In this document: positions 34,267 through 42,638 of the stretch, one piece after another
Position numbering within the stretch: the first letter of the stretch is position 1
How the letters are laid out: every line of letters starts with the position of its first letter
Origin: Haemophilus parainfluenzae
GTDB taxonomy: Bacteria; Pseudomonadota; Gammaproteobacteria; Enterobacterales; Pasteurellaceae
Direction of reading: 5' to 3'
Assembly: GCF_900450995.1 (NCBI RefSeq)
Contig: NZ_UGHY01000002.1
Span: forward strand, 446,501-510,500
Length of the DNA: 64,000 nt
Notes under the pieces: model-generated
Seen by the model: only the letters and a program-made list of their open reading frames with translations
Told to the model about the DNA's origin: nothing
Database searches by the model: none
Position numbers and translations under genes: made by a program

Positions 34267-34295
34267 AGTTTATCGGTTGTAGCCTTAACTTGCAA
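34267..34295 (-). promoter_or_regulatory. Promoter of the dcw cluster (Pmra)
   Basis: On the minus strand TTGCAA (34295-34290) and TAAACT (34272-34267) are separated by 17 bases. The transcription start would fall near 34260, inside the MraZ boxes. Confidence 0.6.
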
Positions 34296-34343
34296 GCAAT
34301 TAAAACGTAAAGATTGGTAAATTTTGGTAACAAAATAAACAAA

Positions 34344-34375
34344 AAAACCGTTTGAGGTTTTCCTCAAACGGTTTT
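34344..34375. terminator. Terminator of cstA
   Basis: A perfect 14-bp stem (AAAACCGTTTGAGG 34344-34357 with 34362-34375), TTTT loop and A/T runs outside. On the minus strand it ends cstA, upstream of the dcw promoter. Confidence 0.85.
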
Positions 34376-34395
34376 CAATTTTTAACTCGATTTAA

Positions 34396-35970
34396 TTAGT
34401 TATTTACATACGCTTCTTCGTCACGATCACCTAATGGTTTAAGCTGTGTGAAGAATAAAACTAAACAAAGTACTGTTAAGCCTAAGCCGATATAAACAGA
34501 TAATTGATAGTCTAAACCAAAACCGATTTTGTTGTATGCAAGGTAAGTAAAACATACGGTACTGATAAATGCCGCAGGGATTGTACATATCCAGTGGAAT
34601 TTATTATAGCGATATAAATACGCAGCTGCAGTCCATAACATAACCATCGCAGTAGTTTGGTTCGCCCAAGTGAAGTAACGCCATAAGATAGAGAAATCCA
34701 CTTTTGATACGATATAACCAACCACGAATAATGGCACAGCAATAATTAAACGTTTAGCTAAGGTTTTTTGTTCTAAATGGAAAAATTCTGCAATAACAAG
34801 ACGTGCCGCACGGAATGCTGTATCGCCTGATGTAATTGGAAGAACAACCACACCTAACACTGCAAAAATACCACCAACAAGACCTAAGAAGTGGATAGAA
34901 GAGTCATAAACCACTTTAGAAGGAGAACCTGCTTTAATCGCTGCTAATAAATCTGGTAAAGAATCATAGAAACTTAAACCAACTGCACACCATACTAACG
35001 CAATCACACCTTCACCGATCATCGCACCGTAGAAAATGAAACGTCCTTCTTTTTCGTTTTCAGTACAACGCGCCATTAACGGGCTTTGTGTTGCGTGGAA
35101 ACCAGATAATGCACCACAAGATATTGTTAAGAACAAGAGTGGCCATAATGGTAAATCTGCACGGGTTTCAAAGTTTTGGAAGAATTTCTCAAAAGACATA
35201 CCGTCCACAGAACGATAAAAAGAAATTGGGTCTGCTGAGCTAAGATCTGCACTGACTAAACCATATACCATACCTACAGACATAAAGAGTAATAATGCAC
35301 CGAAGAATGGGTAGATACGACCGATGATTTTATCAATCGGAAGTAATGTCGCAAGAATATAGTAAATGAAAATGATACCAGTCCAAACACTGATAACAGT
35401 CGCTTTATCCATACCCCAAACGGTAATACCACCTGCTTCAGCTACTTGATGGATTTCTTCCGCATTGCTAATAGAAATGCTACCTGATGCAGCACCGAAC
35501 ACATCCATTGTAATCGTACCCATTAATTGAGCTGGACTTGCAACGAATACCACACCCACTAATAATAAAAGTACAACAGCTAAGATGTTAATAAATGCTT
35601 TAACTGGACGACCTAAGTATTTACCTGCAAGGTTAGGCATAGATGCACCGCCATTACGCACACTTAACATTCCACAGAAATAATCGTGTACCGCACCGGC
35701 AAAGATACAACCCACCACAATCCAAAGCATTGCAACTGGTCCGTATAACGCACCAAGAATCGGACCAAAGATTGGGCCTGTGCCTGCAATATTTAATAAT
35801 TGAATTAACCAAATCTTAGTTTTAGACATTGGCATATAGTCAACGCCATCATTCATGGCATACGCTGGCGTTTGACGATTTGGATTGATCACAAAAATGC
35901 GCTCAATCACTCGACTATAAAAGAAATAACCTGCAAGCAACAACGCCACGCAGAAGAAAAACCACAACAT
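34396..35970 (-). CDS. cstA: Carbon starvation protein A family peptide/pyruvate transporter
   Basis: 524 residues with many membrane helices and the CstA landmarks GTGPIFGPILGALYGP, GCIFAGAVHDYFCGMLSVRNGGAS and SCGALSGFHATQSPLMARC. Members import peptides or pyruvate across the inner membrane when carbon is scarce. At 524 residues it is shorter than E. coli CstA (about 700) and closer to the short CstA/BtsT relatives. A CRP box 121 bases upstream fits carbon-starvation control. AGGAG lies just upstream of the ATG. Substrate is inferred from the family. Confidence 0.88.
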   Translation of the reverse strand: MLWFFFCVALLLAGYFFYSRVIERIFVINPNRQTPAYAMNDGVDYMPMSKTKIWLIQLLNIAGTGPIFGPILGALYGPVAMLWIVVGCIFAGAVHDYFCGMLSVRNGGASMPNLAGKYLGRPVKAFINILAVVLLLLVGVVFVASPAQLMGTITMDVFGAASGSISISNAEEIHQVAEAGGITVWGMDKATVISVWTGIIFIYYILATLLPIDKIIGRIYPFFGALLLFMSVGMVYGLVSADLSSADPISFYRSVDGMSFEKFFQNFETRADLPLWPLLFLTISCGALSGFHATQSPLMARCTENEKEGRFIFYGAMIGEGVIALVWCAVGLSFYDSLPDLLAAIKAGSPSKVVYDSSIHFLGLVGGIFAVLGVVVLPITSGDTAFRAARLVIAEFFHLEQKTLAKRLIIAVPLFVVGYIVSKVDFSILWRYFTWANQTTAMVMLWTAAAYLYRYNKFHWICTIPAAFISTVCFTYLAYNKIGFGLDYQLSVYIGLGLTVLCLVLFFTQLKPLGDRDEEAYVNN

Positions 35971-36090
35971 AAAAAATACTCCTCAGGAATAAATGAATAC
36001 CGAAATTTAGTCATATACTAGACTTCGTCGGCGGTATTCTAAGTGAAAATCATCAAAATCAAAATTTTAATTTTTACAATGTTTTAATTT

Positions 36091-36106
36091 TGTGATCCAT
36101 ATCACG
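36091..36106. promoter_or_regulatory. CRP (cAMP receptor protein) site
   Basis: TGTGATCCATATCACG: TGTGA (36091-36095), six bases, TCACG (36102-36106), one base from the perfect CRP core. It lies between cstA and the divergent small gene; cstA control by CRP is known in E. coli. Confidence 0.65.
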
Positions 36107-36172
36107 TTTATCATTACTCTTTTTTCACTTACAATAGGGATATAAATTCAAATAATTAATAAAGGATCATCA

Positions 36173-36406
36173 ATGGCCCTCACCCGCTGCCCTGAATGTC
36201 GTAAAAAAATCAGCGAATCTGCCCAATTTTGTCCAAATTGTGGGTTTTCTTTTAAAAAAGAACATCTTGAAATTTACAAACAAAAACTTGAACAACGACG
36301 CCAACAAAATGCCGAAATTAATCGAAAAAGCACCAAACTTCACCTTATCTGGTTCGCTATTTTCACTATCGTTATTTTGCTCGCAAGCTGGCTGACAGGA
36401 GAATAA
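36173..36406 (+). CDS. Small zinc-ribbon membrane protein
   Basis: 77 residues: an N-terminal zinc ribbon (CPECRKKISESAQFCPNCGF, residues 6-25), a basic/Gln-rich amphipathic stretch (about 30-55) and one C-terminal membrane helix (about 55-73, LIWFAIFTIVILLASWL). AAAGGAT precedes the ATG. The layout suggests a tail-anchored protein with a cytosolic metal ribbon. Function unknown. It is divergent from cstA and ends in a terminator shared with the AAA+ ATPase gene. Confidence 0.75.
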   Translation: MALTRCPECRKKISESAQFCPNCGFSFKKEHLEIYKQKLEQRRQQNAEINRKSTKLHLIWFAIFTIVILLASWLTGE

Positions 36407-36447
36407 AAAGTGCGGTCAAAAACCAATGAGTATTTTGACCGCGCTTT
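36407..36447. terminator. Bidirectional terminator with uptake signal
   Basis: AAAGTGCGGTCAAAA (36407-36421) pairs with TTTTGACCGCGCTTT (36433-36447), one G-U pair. It contains an exact uptake signal and lies between convergent genes, marking the left edge of the accessory island. Confidence 0.8.
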
Positions 36448-36449
36448 AA

Positions 36450-38501
36450 TCAGAACCCAATCCGCCTTGTCGCTGCAGAAAACGCTGGTTTCACCTCACA
36501 TTCACCTTGTAATGCGCTCAACCAATCTTGCACCTTTTGAAAAGGGGAAAATTGGTGACGACGAGCCACTGCAGCAAAATCTCCAGGGGTCAGTAAATTA
36601 AGCGATTCAATCTGACTTAAATCCTCTTCCGATAATGATGGCAACGCTAAAATTTCAGCCTGTTGTTTAGCAAAATCTAAACGTTGTTTCAGCGTTAAAT
36701 AATCAAACTTCAATTTCAAATCAAAACGGCGTAATGCCGCAGGATCGAGCGCTTCAATCAGGTTTGTTGAAACCACCATCAATCCCTCAAAACGTTCAAT
36801 TTGGGTCAGCATTTCATTCACTTGTGAACGTTCCCAACTTCGATTTACGCCCTCTCGAGAAAATAAGAACGTATCCACTTCATCTAATACTAATAATGCG
36901 TTATCGGCTTTCGCTTGTTCAAAGGCTTGAGCAATATTTTGTTCTGTCCCACCCACATAAGGATTAAGTAGATCAGAGCCTTGTCTTAGTAACAGAGGCA
37001 TGTCCAACTCTTCAGCAAGCCATGCTGCCCAAGCAGTTTTTCCTGTTCCCGGCGGGCCATAGCAACAAATTCGCCCTTTTTTCGACTGTTTTAACCCTTC
37101 ACTAATACGATGAATATTGTCGTTACAAGCCACATAATCCAAGTTATAGTCGGCTTTGCCTAAAACAAGCGGTTCAATTTTCGGTTTATTTTGCGATTTT
37201 AACGTTTGATTAAACATCATGAGCAAAGTCTCAGCAAAATTTGATGTATTGAGTTCCTTTGCCACCCGAATTGTGCGACTTAAAATCGCCGGCGTTAATG
37301 ACCGCACTTTAGCAAAATGTTGTACATAAGCCGGACTTAATTTTCCCTCGGCTAACTGCGTAATAAGTGCTGATTTATTTTTCAACGGCAAATCCGGCAT
37401 TTCTAAAATAAAATCAAAGCGGCGTAAAAAAGCAGGATCTATGCCCGAAACAGAATTAGATAACCAAATCATCGGCACGTTATTGTTTTCCAATAACTGA
37501 TTTGTCCAAGCTTTATTTTTTTGTGCAACAGAACGCTCTATAAGCGAGCCGTTAAACACATCTTCAATTTCATCAAAAATTAAAAGCGCCTGCTTGCCGT
37601 TTAATAACGTTTGAGCAAGGCGGCTGTAGTTCAGGCGTTGCTCTGCCTTCACAACATCTCCGTCAGAATCCATGTAGGTAATGTTATACGCCGAAATCCC
37701 TAATGCTTGTGCAAGCAATCCGGCAAATTCGGTTTTACCGGTGCCCGGCACACCATAAATTAAAAGATTCACGCCTTTCCGATGATGTTTTAGTGCTTGT
37801 TGCAAATAAGTCAACATCATCTCTTTCATGACGGCAATATGGGCAAAATCATCCAGTTGCAGACTTGGTACTTGAGCGACTTCCGTACAAGATTTTAATA
37901 GGACGTTTTCGTTTAATGGTTGGGTCACAAATTCATCAAAATCTAAGGTTTCGCCCCAATCTAAATAATCATGCACACTATCGGGGCGATAATCGCGATC
38001 AATCAGGCCATAAGCATCGAGTTTACTGCCTTTCTTTAAGGCAGATAGAATCTGATTTTTCGGCTGTTTAAGTAAATCCGCCATGATCCCAGCCGTTCTT
38101 TGTAAATCCGATTTCGGCAAGTAGCCAAACAAATCTCGCATAGCTCCTTCACTACGTAAATGCATGGCAAAGCGGAGAAGTTCCTGTTCAACGGGATTCA
38201 ACTGCAAAAATTCTGCCAACGTTGCCAAATTTTCATACGCCTGTTTCCATAACTCTGGTAAAAGTGCGGTGGATTTTTGAAGTGTTTTATACCGCTCCTT
38301 TAAAAGCCGACGAGCAACCGTGCGTAAATTTTTATCATTCTCTAATTCTTCAGGCAGCCCAAACGCACTGGCGATTTCATCACTTCGCCAGCTAGTCTCC
38401 CGAAACACTTCGGAAAAACCTTTATGCTCAAATAAAACTTTAAGCATCATATTTTCAGTATAAGAAGACACTGTCGGTGGGTTTAATTTATATTCAGACA
38501 T
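36450..38501 (-). CDS. Tandem AAA+ ATPase of the accessory island
   Basis: 683 residues. A helical N-terminal region (1-220) precedes two AAA+ domains: the first with Walker A GVPGTGKTEF (about 250) and Walker B LLIFDEIED (about 307), the second with Walker A GPPGTGKTAW (about 482) and Walker B LLVLDEVDTF (about 537) followed by an arginine-finger-like DPAALRRFD. Both sites look intact. Tandem AAA+ proteins are remodelling or unfolding machines; its target is unknown. The gene has its own copy of the island operator 48 bases upstream, and a 16-bp perfect inverted repeat carrying its ribosome site. TAAGGAG lies eight bases before the ATG. It is the leftmost island gene. Confidence 0.85.
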   Translation of the reverse strand: MSEYKLNPPTVSSYTENMMLKVLFEHKGFSEVFRETSWRSDEIASAFGLPEELENDKNLRTVARRLLKERYKTLQKSTALLPELWKQAYENLATLAEFLQLNPVEQELLRFAMHLRSEGAMRDLFGYLPKSDLQRTAGIMADLLKQPKNQILSALKKGSKLDAYGLIDRDYRPDSVHDYLDWGETLDFDEFVTQPLNENVLLKSCTEVAQVPSLQLDDFAHIAVMKEMMLTYLQQALKHHRKGVNLLIYGVPGTGKTEFAGLLAQALGISAYNITYMDSDGDVVKAEQRLNYSRLAQTLLNGKQALLIFDEIEDVFNGSLIERSVAQKNKAWTNQLLENNNVPMIWLSNSVSGIDPAFLRRFDFILEMPDLPLKNKSALITQLAEGKLSPAYVQHFAKVRSLTPAILSRTIRVAKELNTSNFAETLLMMFNQTLKSQNKPKIEPLVLGKADYNLDYVACNDNIHRISEGLKQSKKGRICCYGPPGTGKTAWAAWLAEELDMPLLLRQGSDLLNPYVGGTEQNIAQAFEQAKADNALLVLDEVDTFLFSREGVNRSWERSQVNEMLTQIERFEGLMVVSTNLIEALDPAALRRFDLKLKFDYLTLKQRLDFAKQQAEILALPSLSEEDLSQIESLNLLTPGDFAAVARRHQFSPFQKVQDWLSALQGECEVKPAFSAATRRIGF

Positions 38502-38503
38502 AA

Positions 38504-38538
38504 AAAATACTCCTTACTAGGTTAGTAAGGAGTATTTT
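38504..38538 (-). promoter_or_regulatory. Perfect hairpin enclosing the AAA+ gene's ribosome-binding site
   Basis: AAAATACTCCTTACTA (38504-38519) and TAGTAAGGAGTATTTT (38523-38538) form a 16-bp perfect stem with a 3-base loop. On the minus-strand transcript the second arm carries TAAGGAG, the ribosome site, and is followed by a T-run and ATG at 38501. A transcript entering from upstream would fold it shut or terminate; one starting at the local promoter (about 38527) would lack most of the first arm and stay open. Confidence 0.75.
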
Positions 38539-38565
38539 AGTGAGGAGTGCGACAAAATGTGTCGC
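38534..38565 (-). promoter_or_regulatory. Island operator 1 plus -10 (AAA+ ATPase gene)
   Basis: GCGACA-AAATG-TGTCGC at 38549-38565, a perfect 6+6 inverted repeat with a 5-base spacer. On the minus strand TAAAAT (38539-38534) lies 9 bases downstream, so the operator covers the -35 region. One of four matching sites in the island. Confidence 0.75.
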
Positions 38566-38576
38566 TATAGATAGTT

Positions 38577-39548
38577 CTAAGAGCGTTTTTTAATCAACCA
38601 CTGAACCAAGCCTGCACTAATGACAAGTTCAGCCATTTTATGACTATTTATTAGCTTAATTCCTTCAGTTTGATAAGCTGTAACTTGGTCTTCATTAATA
38701 TTTTCTAAACCTGAATGATATACATAATACATTTCTGAATAACCGTAGTTTTTATATTCGCTTTGAAACTTAGAAACATACTCATCTAATTGTTTACGAT
38801 CTGTATAAGACTTAATTTGCACAAATACTCTCTTCTCTGTTGAAGGTGAATATAAATCAAGATCTATTCCTTTCTCCGTTTTACCTAAAACAGAGTATCG
38901 CTGCCATCCTAATTTAGAAAAAACAAGATCTGTTAAAAGTTCAAAATCACTCCACCATAAACCTTTAATTAATTTTTCAACCGAGTTAATTAATGTACCA
39001 TACGCCTTTTCTGCTTCTGTAATTTCCTCAATAACTTCGCCATTTATACGGCGTATTAAATAATCTTCCATCTCAACACCACAAATCGTCCCTCTATAAG
39101 CTTGGACCTTTGTTACTCTACCATCAAGGTTATCGATTGTTAGCTCTTTACCCTTTATATCTAGACAAGACCATTTTCCCCCATTACTCTTCACTTTGCG
39201 CCATCTGGTTTGATCCTCATCTAAATACACTGTGCTATCACAGAACGCCCAGTAAAGCTTTCTACCATAAAATGTAATCCAAAGCGTATTCTCATCCAAC
39301 GTATAGAAATCTCTGATTTGATTAACATGTCTTGTAACCGCACCACTATCTTTGCTCCAATGTTCAATACAATATTCTCGACATTTATCCCATCTATCAT
39401 TAAGGCATTCTTCATGCATATTGGTTTCTGGCTTAAATTCATAACCTAAACGAATCACATTTTCTTTCGTTATGCTTTTTTCTTCCCAACACCCGTTTGC
39501 TCCCAGCTTAATAAAACGAATATTAGTAGGTTGAATTTTTTCAAACAT
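38577..39548 (-). CDS. Mrr-like restriction endonuclease-fold protein
   Basis: 323 residues. The N-terminal part (1-190) is not recognised; it is rich in Trp, Lys and acidic residues and contains LYWAFCDSTVYLDEDQTRWRKV. The C-terminal part (about 200-310) has the order of a PD-(D/E)XK Mrr catalytic domain: a helix FELLTDLVFSKLGW, then KGIDLDLYSP and VFVQIKSYTD, where Asp and the QXK pair would bind metal. A nuclease that recognises or repairs foreign or modified DNA is plausible. AAGGG precedes the ATG. It lies 70 bases after the PP2C gene and lacks its own copy of the operator, so it may be read from the upstream operon. Confidence 0.6.
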   Translation of the reverse strand: MFEKIQPTNIRFIKLGANGCWEEKSITKENVIRLGYEFKPETNMHEECLNDRWDKCREYCIEHWSKDSGAVTRHVNQIRDFYTLDENTLWITFYGRKLYWAFCDSTVYLDEDQTRWRKVKSNGGKWSCLDIKGKELTIDNLDGRVTKVQAYRGTICGVEMEDYLIRRINGEVIEEITEAEKAYGTLINSVEKLIKGLWWSDFELLTDLVFSKLGWQRYSVLGKTEKGIDLDLYSPSTEKRVFVQIKSYTDRKQLDEYVSKFQSEYKNYGYSEMYYVYHSGLENINEDQVTAYQTEGIKLINSHKMAELVISAGLVQWLIKKRS

Positions 39549-39618
39549 AGTTTTCCCTTATTTTTAGTTAAATTTCACTGAATCATATTCAATCTAGAAA
39601 AATAATTCTAGTGTATTT

Positions 39619-40380
39619 TTAGTCAAAAATAAAATGGCAACAAACCACCGACAAATCATCATAAAACCGTTGTTTCGTAACTAATTTACGACACACGGTC
39701 AATCGAGATTTATCATTATCATATTGTTTCCAAATTTTTTCTCTCACTTCAGCAGAAACTCCATCTGTTAATCCATCAGAACAAAGTAATAAACTTTCCC
39801 CTTTTTGAATTTCAATTTCTTGATAAAAAATTTTATCTTGAAATTCGGAATAATCCGCGACTAAACAAGAAGAAACGCCCCCATAAATCGTGGCAAAATC
39901 TTCTTCTTTTTTATCGGGAAAATCCGCCAATAATTCAGACAGAATAGAATGATCTTGGGTGATTTGGTGCCATTTTCCTTGCGCATCAATCAAATAAGCA
40001 CGGCTGTCGCCCACGCTGAGAATTTTCGCTTTACGGGTTATTTGATCAATCTCAGCCGCCAAAAATGTGGTTGCTGAGCCAAAATAATCTTCGGCTAATT
40101 CTGCTGATAAACTAGATTGTAAATCGTAGATCGTTTGACGGTTTATGCTTTCCATTTGGCTTAACAATTGCATAGCCAACTTGCTCGTTTTTTCAGGTCG
40201 ATTACTATTGGAAATACCGTCTGCCACGCCCACAATAAAGTGCGGTCGGTTTTCAAGGCGTTTTTCAGCCGTTTTGAGTTTATATTGAAACACCGCCTCG
40301 CCATTAAAAAGAGCATCTTGGTTGTGTCGCTTGTTGCTGCCAATTTGTTGGCAGAAGGTAATTTCGCAAAAATCTTCCAT
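39619..40380 (-). CDS. PP2C-family serine/threonine protein phosphatase
   Basis: 253 residues, single PP2C domain: IGSNKRHNQDALF near residue 12, GVADGISNS near residue 50 (metal aspartate), SVGDSRAYLI near residue 122, DHSIL and the C-terminal CSDGLTDG near residue 200. These metal-binding aspartates are all present, so it is likely active. No matching protein kinase is seen in the window, which is unusual for a PP2C; its partner may be the AAA+ protein or lie elsewhere. Start shares one base with the stop of the sirtuin gene (TAATG), indicating translational coupling. Confidence 0.88.
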   Translation of the reverse strand: MEDFCEITFCQQIGSNKRHNQDALFNGEAVFQYKLKTAEKRLENRPHFIVGVADGISNSNRPEKTSKLAMQLLSQMESINRQTIYDLQSSLSAELAEDYFGSATTFLAAEIDQITRKAKILSVGDSRAYLIDAQGKWHQITQDHSILSELLADFPDKKEEDFATIYGGVSSCLVADYSEFQDKIFYQEIEIQKGESLLLCSDGLTDGVSAEVREKIWKQYDNDKSRLTVCRKLVTKQRFYDDLSVVCCHFIFD

Positions 40381-41224
40381 TATTCAACCGCTTGTTGAGA
40401 AGGATTTAGAAGGCGATCAATCGCTTTTAGCGCATCTAACGCTTTCATTTCTAGACTTAAAAAGTGCATTTTCAGCACGCCTGCATCTTGAGGGTTAATA
40501 CGGATAAATCCACCCTTTTTTGCTTTCGCCGTACGCTCAGAAAATCGACGCACAGTTGGAATGGCTTTACCCGCCCCAGTTCGATGACGACGAGATTTTG
40601 CACTTCTTTTAACCACAAATCGAGCTTATTTCGTTTTAAATTTTGATAATTACTGCTGTAAAAATAATCGTCAAACATAAGCACATTTTGTCTTGCTAAA
40701 CGCTGACAATAATGGCAACGAGGCGGCTCACTCAATAAGCGCAACTTTTCGTTATCCACCACTGGTTGAAATTCTTTTGCAGACCAACTCAAATCACGGC
40801 AATTATGAACACATTGTAAACGCTCTAATGTGCCATGCACTTCATAAATACGCCCCTCTTCAAACCCCGCTTTCTGAAAATGCCCATCCACATTGCTTGT
40901 AAAAACAAAATAACCATGCGGTTTACTTTCTGCCCAACATTTTAAAATTTGGTAGCCTTCATGTGGGCTTGTTGCACGATATTGCAACAAACGATGCCCA
41001 TAAAACCAATAAGCTAACTCTTGATGGGTTTCATAAGCCAATGGTGTCGCAATATCTTGGAAATTGATATTACGGCCTTTAAACATTGGATAGGCATTCC
41101 AAAACCCGCCGACACTTCTAAAATCCGGCAAACCTGAATCCACGCTCATTCCAGCCCCAGCAGTAATTAAAATACCGTCTGCCTTGCAGATAAGTTCCAC
41201 TGCATAATTTAAGTCATTTTTCAT
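40380..41224 (-). CDS. Zinc-type Sir2 (sirtuin) family protein, frameshifted near the C-terminus
   Basis: About 281 residues if read through one missing base. NAD-binding Sir2 motifs: ITAGAGMSVDSGLPDFRS near residue 20, FTSNVDGHF near residue 109, catalytic VHGTLE near residue 129, and four zinc cysteines (CVHNC and CHYC). The frame read from 41224 is correct up to NLVVIELG and then slips at the CCCC run 40574-40577 (GGGG on the coding strand); the other frame continues as AGKAIPTVRRFSE to the stop at 40380. Restoring one G yields one protein. It uses NAD either to deacylate proteins or, as in some defence sirtuins, to deplete it. Its ATG overlaps the FtsK-gamma stop by 4 bases and its stop overlaps the PP2C start. 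Confidence 0.85.
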
Positions 41225-41421
41225 AATACTTTTCTATGTCCATTTTTCATTGGTGAAATAACGCCTGCTTCTTCTAGTTGTTCTAAAATTCTCCCTGCTC
41301 GATTAAATCCCAAACTAAATCTGCGTTGAATCCGTGAACCAGATGTAAATTTTTCTTGTTGCACAAATTTTTTTACATCCTCAAAAAGTGGATCTCTTGC
41401 CATAATTACTTTCATTGCCAT
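41221..41421 (-). CDS. Free-standing FtsK gamma-type winged-helix protein
   Basis: 66 residues, matching the C-terminal gamma domain of the DNA translocase FtsK (SRIQRRFSLGFNRAGRILEQLEEAGVISP) but with no motor domain. In FtsK this domain reads KOPS sequences and activates XerD. As a separate protein it may be a small DNA-binding regulator. AAGGAG lies eight bases before the ATG. It is the first gene of a coupled operon (FtsK-gamma, sirtuin, PP2C, with overlaps of 4 and 1 bases) driven by operator 2. Functional role is not known. Confidence 0.8.
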   Translation of the reverse strand: MAMKVIMARDPLFEDVKKFVQQEKFTSGSRIQRRFSLGFNRAGRILEQLEEAGVISPMKNGHRKVL

Positions 41422-41492
41422 TATTTGCTCCTTTTTCTTAATTAAAGGCTTTATAAATATGTAAGAAGTAAAGAATTTCTCTTTATGGAAAA

Positions 41493-41524
41493 ATTATATG
41501 AAAGGAAGCGACAACTTGTGTCGT
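41493..41524 (-). promoter_or_regulatory. Island operator 2 plus -10 (FtsK-gamma/sirtuin/PP2C operon)
   Basis: GCGACA-ACTTG-TGTCGT at 41508-41524. On the minus strand a perfect TATAAT (41498-41493) begins 9 bases downstream, giving a leader of about 65 bases. Same geometry as the other three sites. Confidence 0.75.
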
Positions 41525-41582
41525 TTGTGAATATTGAAAGCGGTTATTTTTAGAAGGTTTTTTGCAAATAAGATGATCTGTA

Positions 41583-41611
41583 TTGCAATATGCATATTTA
41601 TCTAGTTATAT
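41583..41611 (+). promoter_or_regulatory. Promoter of the RhuM-Fic gene
   Basis: TTGCAA (41583-41588) and TTATAT (41606-41611) are separated by 17 bases, 29 bases before the ATG. Divergent from operator 2, which lies about 60 bases upstream. Confidence 0.45.
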
Positions 41612-41639
41612 ATACATGTAAGTTATTAAGGAAAATAAT

Positions 41640-42638
41640 ATGAATAACCAAAACCCGATTGAAATTTACCAAGCTCAAGATGGCACAACGCAAGTGGAAG
41701 TGAGATTTGAAAATGACACCGTTTGGCTTTCCCAAGCGCAGATGGCTATGTTATTTGGTAAAGATATTCGCACCATTAATGAGCACATTACCAATATATT
41801 TGATGACGAAGAACTTGAGAAAGAATCAACTATCCGGAAATTCCGGATAGTTCGCCAAGAAGGTAAACGCCAAGTCAATCGTGAAATTGAGCATTATGAT
41901 TTAGATATGATTATCTCTGTTGGCTATAGAGTAAAATCTAAACAAGGCATTAGTTTCCGCCGTTGGGCAACTGCACGTTTAAAAAAATATCTGACTCAAG
42001 GCTATACCATTAACCAAAAACGTTTACAGCAAAATGCTCACGAATTAGAACAAGCACTAGCGCTTATTCAAAAAATGGCAAATTCATCAGAATTAACGCT
42101 AGAAAGTGGTCGCGGATTAGTGGATATAGTCAGCCGTTATACGCATACCTTTTTATGGCTACAACAATATGATGAAGGTTTACTTACCGAACCACAAACA
42201 CAGCAAGGCGGTACATTACCGACTTATGCTGAGGCTTGTTCTGCACTGGCAAAGTTAAAATCACAGCTGATGGCAAAAGGTGAAGCAAGTGATCTCTTTG
42301 GACGTGAACGAGATAATGGCTTATCTGCGATTCTAGGCAATTTAGATCAAAGTGTATTTGGTGAACCCGCTTATCCAAGCATTGAAGCAAAAGCGGCGCA
42401 TTTACTTTATTTTGTCGTCAAGAACCATCCTTTTTCAGATGGTAATAAACGTAGTGGCGCATTTTTATTTGTAGATTTCTTACATAGAAATGGGCGTTTG
42501 TTTGATCATAACGGGCATCCAGTTATCAATGATACTGGCCTTGCCGCACTCACTTTATTAGTGGCAGAATCTGATCCAAAACAAAAAGAAACGCTTATTA
42601 GGCTTATTATGCATATGCTTAAGCAAGAGAAAAAATGA
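41640..42638 (+). CDS. RhuM-like protein with C-terminal Fic/DOC domain
   Basis: 332 residues. The N-terminal half (about 1-190) is a RhuM (virulence protein) domain: VRFENDTVWLSQAQMAMLF, DIRTINEHITNIF, HYDLDMIISVGYRVKSKQGISFRRWA. The C-terminal half (about 200-330) has the Fic core HPFSDGNKRSGAFLF (about 261-275), where the catalytic histidine transfers AMP or another nucleotide/phosphate group to a target protein. The arrangement GNKR rather than GNGR is typical of Doc-like enzymes. AAGGA precedes the ATG. It is the only island gene on the plus strand and has its own promoter; no antitoxin gene stands directly next to it. Confidence 0.85.
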   Translation: MNNQNPIEIYQAQDGTTQVEVRFENDTVWLSQAQMAMLFGKDIRTINEHITNIFDDEELEKESTIRKFRIVRQEGKRQVNREIEHYDLDMIISVGYRVKSKQGISFRRWATARLKKYLTQGYTINQKRLQQNAHELEQALALIQKMANSSELTLESGRGLVDIVSRYTHTFLWLQQYDEGLLTEPQTQQGGTLPTYAEACSALAKLKSQLMAKGEASDLFGRERDNGLSAILGNLDQSVFGEPAYPSIEAKAAHLLYFVVKNHPFSDGNKRSGAFLFVDFLHRNGRLFDHNGHPVINDTGLAALTLLVAESDPKQKETLIRLIMHMLKQEKK

